Assembly (NCBI RefSeq): GCF_004345615.1
Contig: NZ_SLWK01000001.1
Coordinates: 372,001 to 436,000 of the forward strand
DNA from: Natronoflexus pectinivorans
Lineage (GTDB): Bacteria > Bacteroidota > Bacteroidia > Bacteroidales > Marinilabiliaceae
Length of the DNA: 64,000 bases
Direction: 5' to 3'
In this document: in pieces, positions 63,951 to 64,000 of the stretch
How the letters are laid out: every line of letters begins with the position of its first letter
How positions within the stretch are numbered: position 1 is the first letter of the stretch
Notes under the pieces: generated by a model
What the model saw: only the letters and a program-made list of their open reading frames with translations
Database searches by the model: none
What the model was told of the DNA's origin: nothing
Made by a program: the position numbers and the translations under genes

Positions 63951-64000
63951 ATGAAATTATTTCGACTTTTAATTCTGATTCTAACCTTAAACCTATTGCC
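63951..64000 (+). CDS. start of an exported protein, cut by window edge
   Basis: ATG at 63951 opens a frame MKLFRLLILILTLNLLP that looks like a signal peptide and runs off the window. In SusCD loci the next gene is often a surface glycan-binding protein or a glycoside hydrolase, but nothing here shows which. Confidence 0.55.
   Translation, partial: MKLFRLLILILTLNLL

Overview
The window comes from a Bacteroidota (Bacteroidetes) chromosome. Evidence seen: a SusC/SusD outer-membrane pair, many lipoprotein signal peptides (one with an acidic surface-export motif after the lipobox Cys), C-terminal Por/type IX secretion sorting domains, and A/T-rich start regions without Shine-Dalgarno sequences. 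The domain mix would fit a plant-polysaccharide degrader of the Marinilabiliales/Prolixibacteraceae kind, but taxonomy cannot be settled here.

Layout. From position 1 to about 51.4 kb every gene lies on the minus strand, so transcription runs right to left. Nearly all encode secreted or lipid-anchored carbohydrate-active enzymes: a GH5 N-terminus cut by the window edge, a DUF1080 protein and a Gfo/Idh/MocA oxidoreductase, GH43, GH30, a carbohydrate esterase, GH51, GH43, GH43+CBM6, GH97, GH127/146, GH10, GH3, GH31, GH97, GH31 (PA14), a 1268-residue multidomain GH3, GH127/146, GH2, a second esterase and a second GH43+CBM6. This block ends upstream in a cytoplasmic/sugar-uptake cassette: zinc alcohol dehydrogenase, aldo/keto reductase, FucP-like permease, GH95, FucU-like mutarotase and a LacI-type regulator whose start codon is preceded by a perfect 18-bp palindrome.

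From 51.9 kb the strand pattern changes. A non-catalytic secreted protein with two nearly identical carbohydrate-binding-like modules (+) is followed by a GH43 lipoprotein (+), then an FGE-like lipoprotein and a GH11 xylanase with a ricin-type module (both -), and finally a divergent susC/susD pair (+) and the first codons of another exported protein.

How it fits together (inference). GH10, GH11 and GH30 would cut a xylan backbone. GH43, GH51 and the esterases would strip arabinose and acyl groups. GH31, GH97, GH2 and GH95 would remove xylosyl, galactosyl and fucosyl/L-galactosyl decorations. GH3 and GH43 would finish the oligosaccharides. This suits highly decorated (glucurono)arabinoxylan; GH31/GH2/GH95/GH5 would also suit xyloglucan. 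No alpha-glucuronidase, xylose isomerase or FucI/FucK/FucA gene is present in the window.

Several CAZyme genes carry a family of palindrome-rich leader repeats ending at the start codon. The most unusual protein feature is a malectin-like domain nested inside the GH10 xylanase whose strand order looks circularly permuted. No IS element, tRNA, rRNA or CRISPR array was seen.
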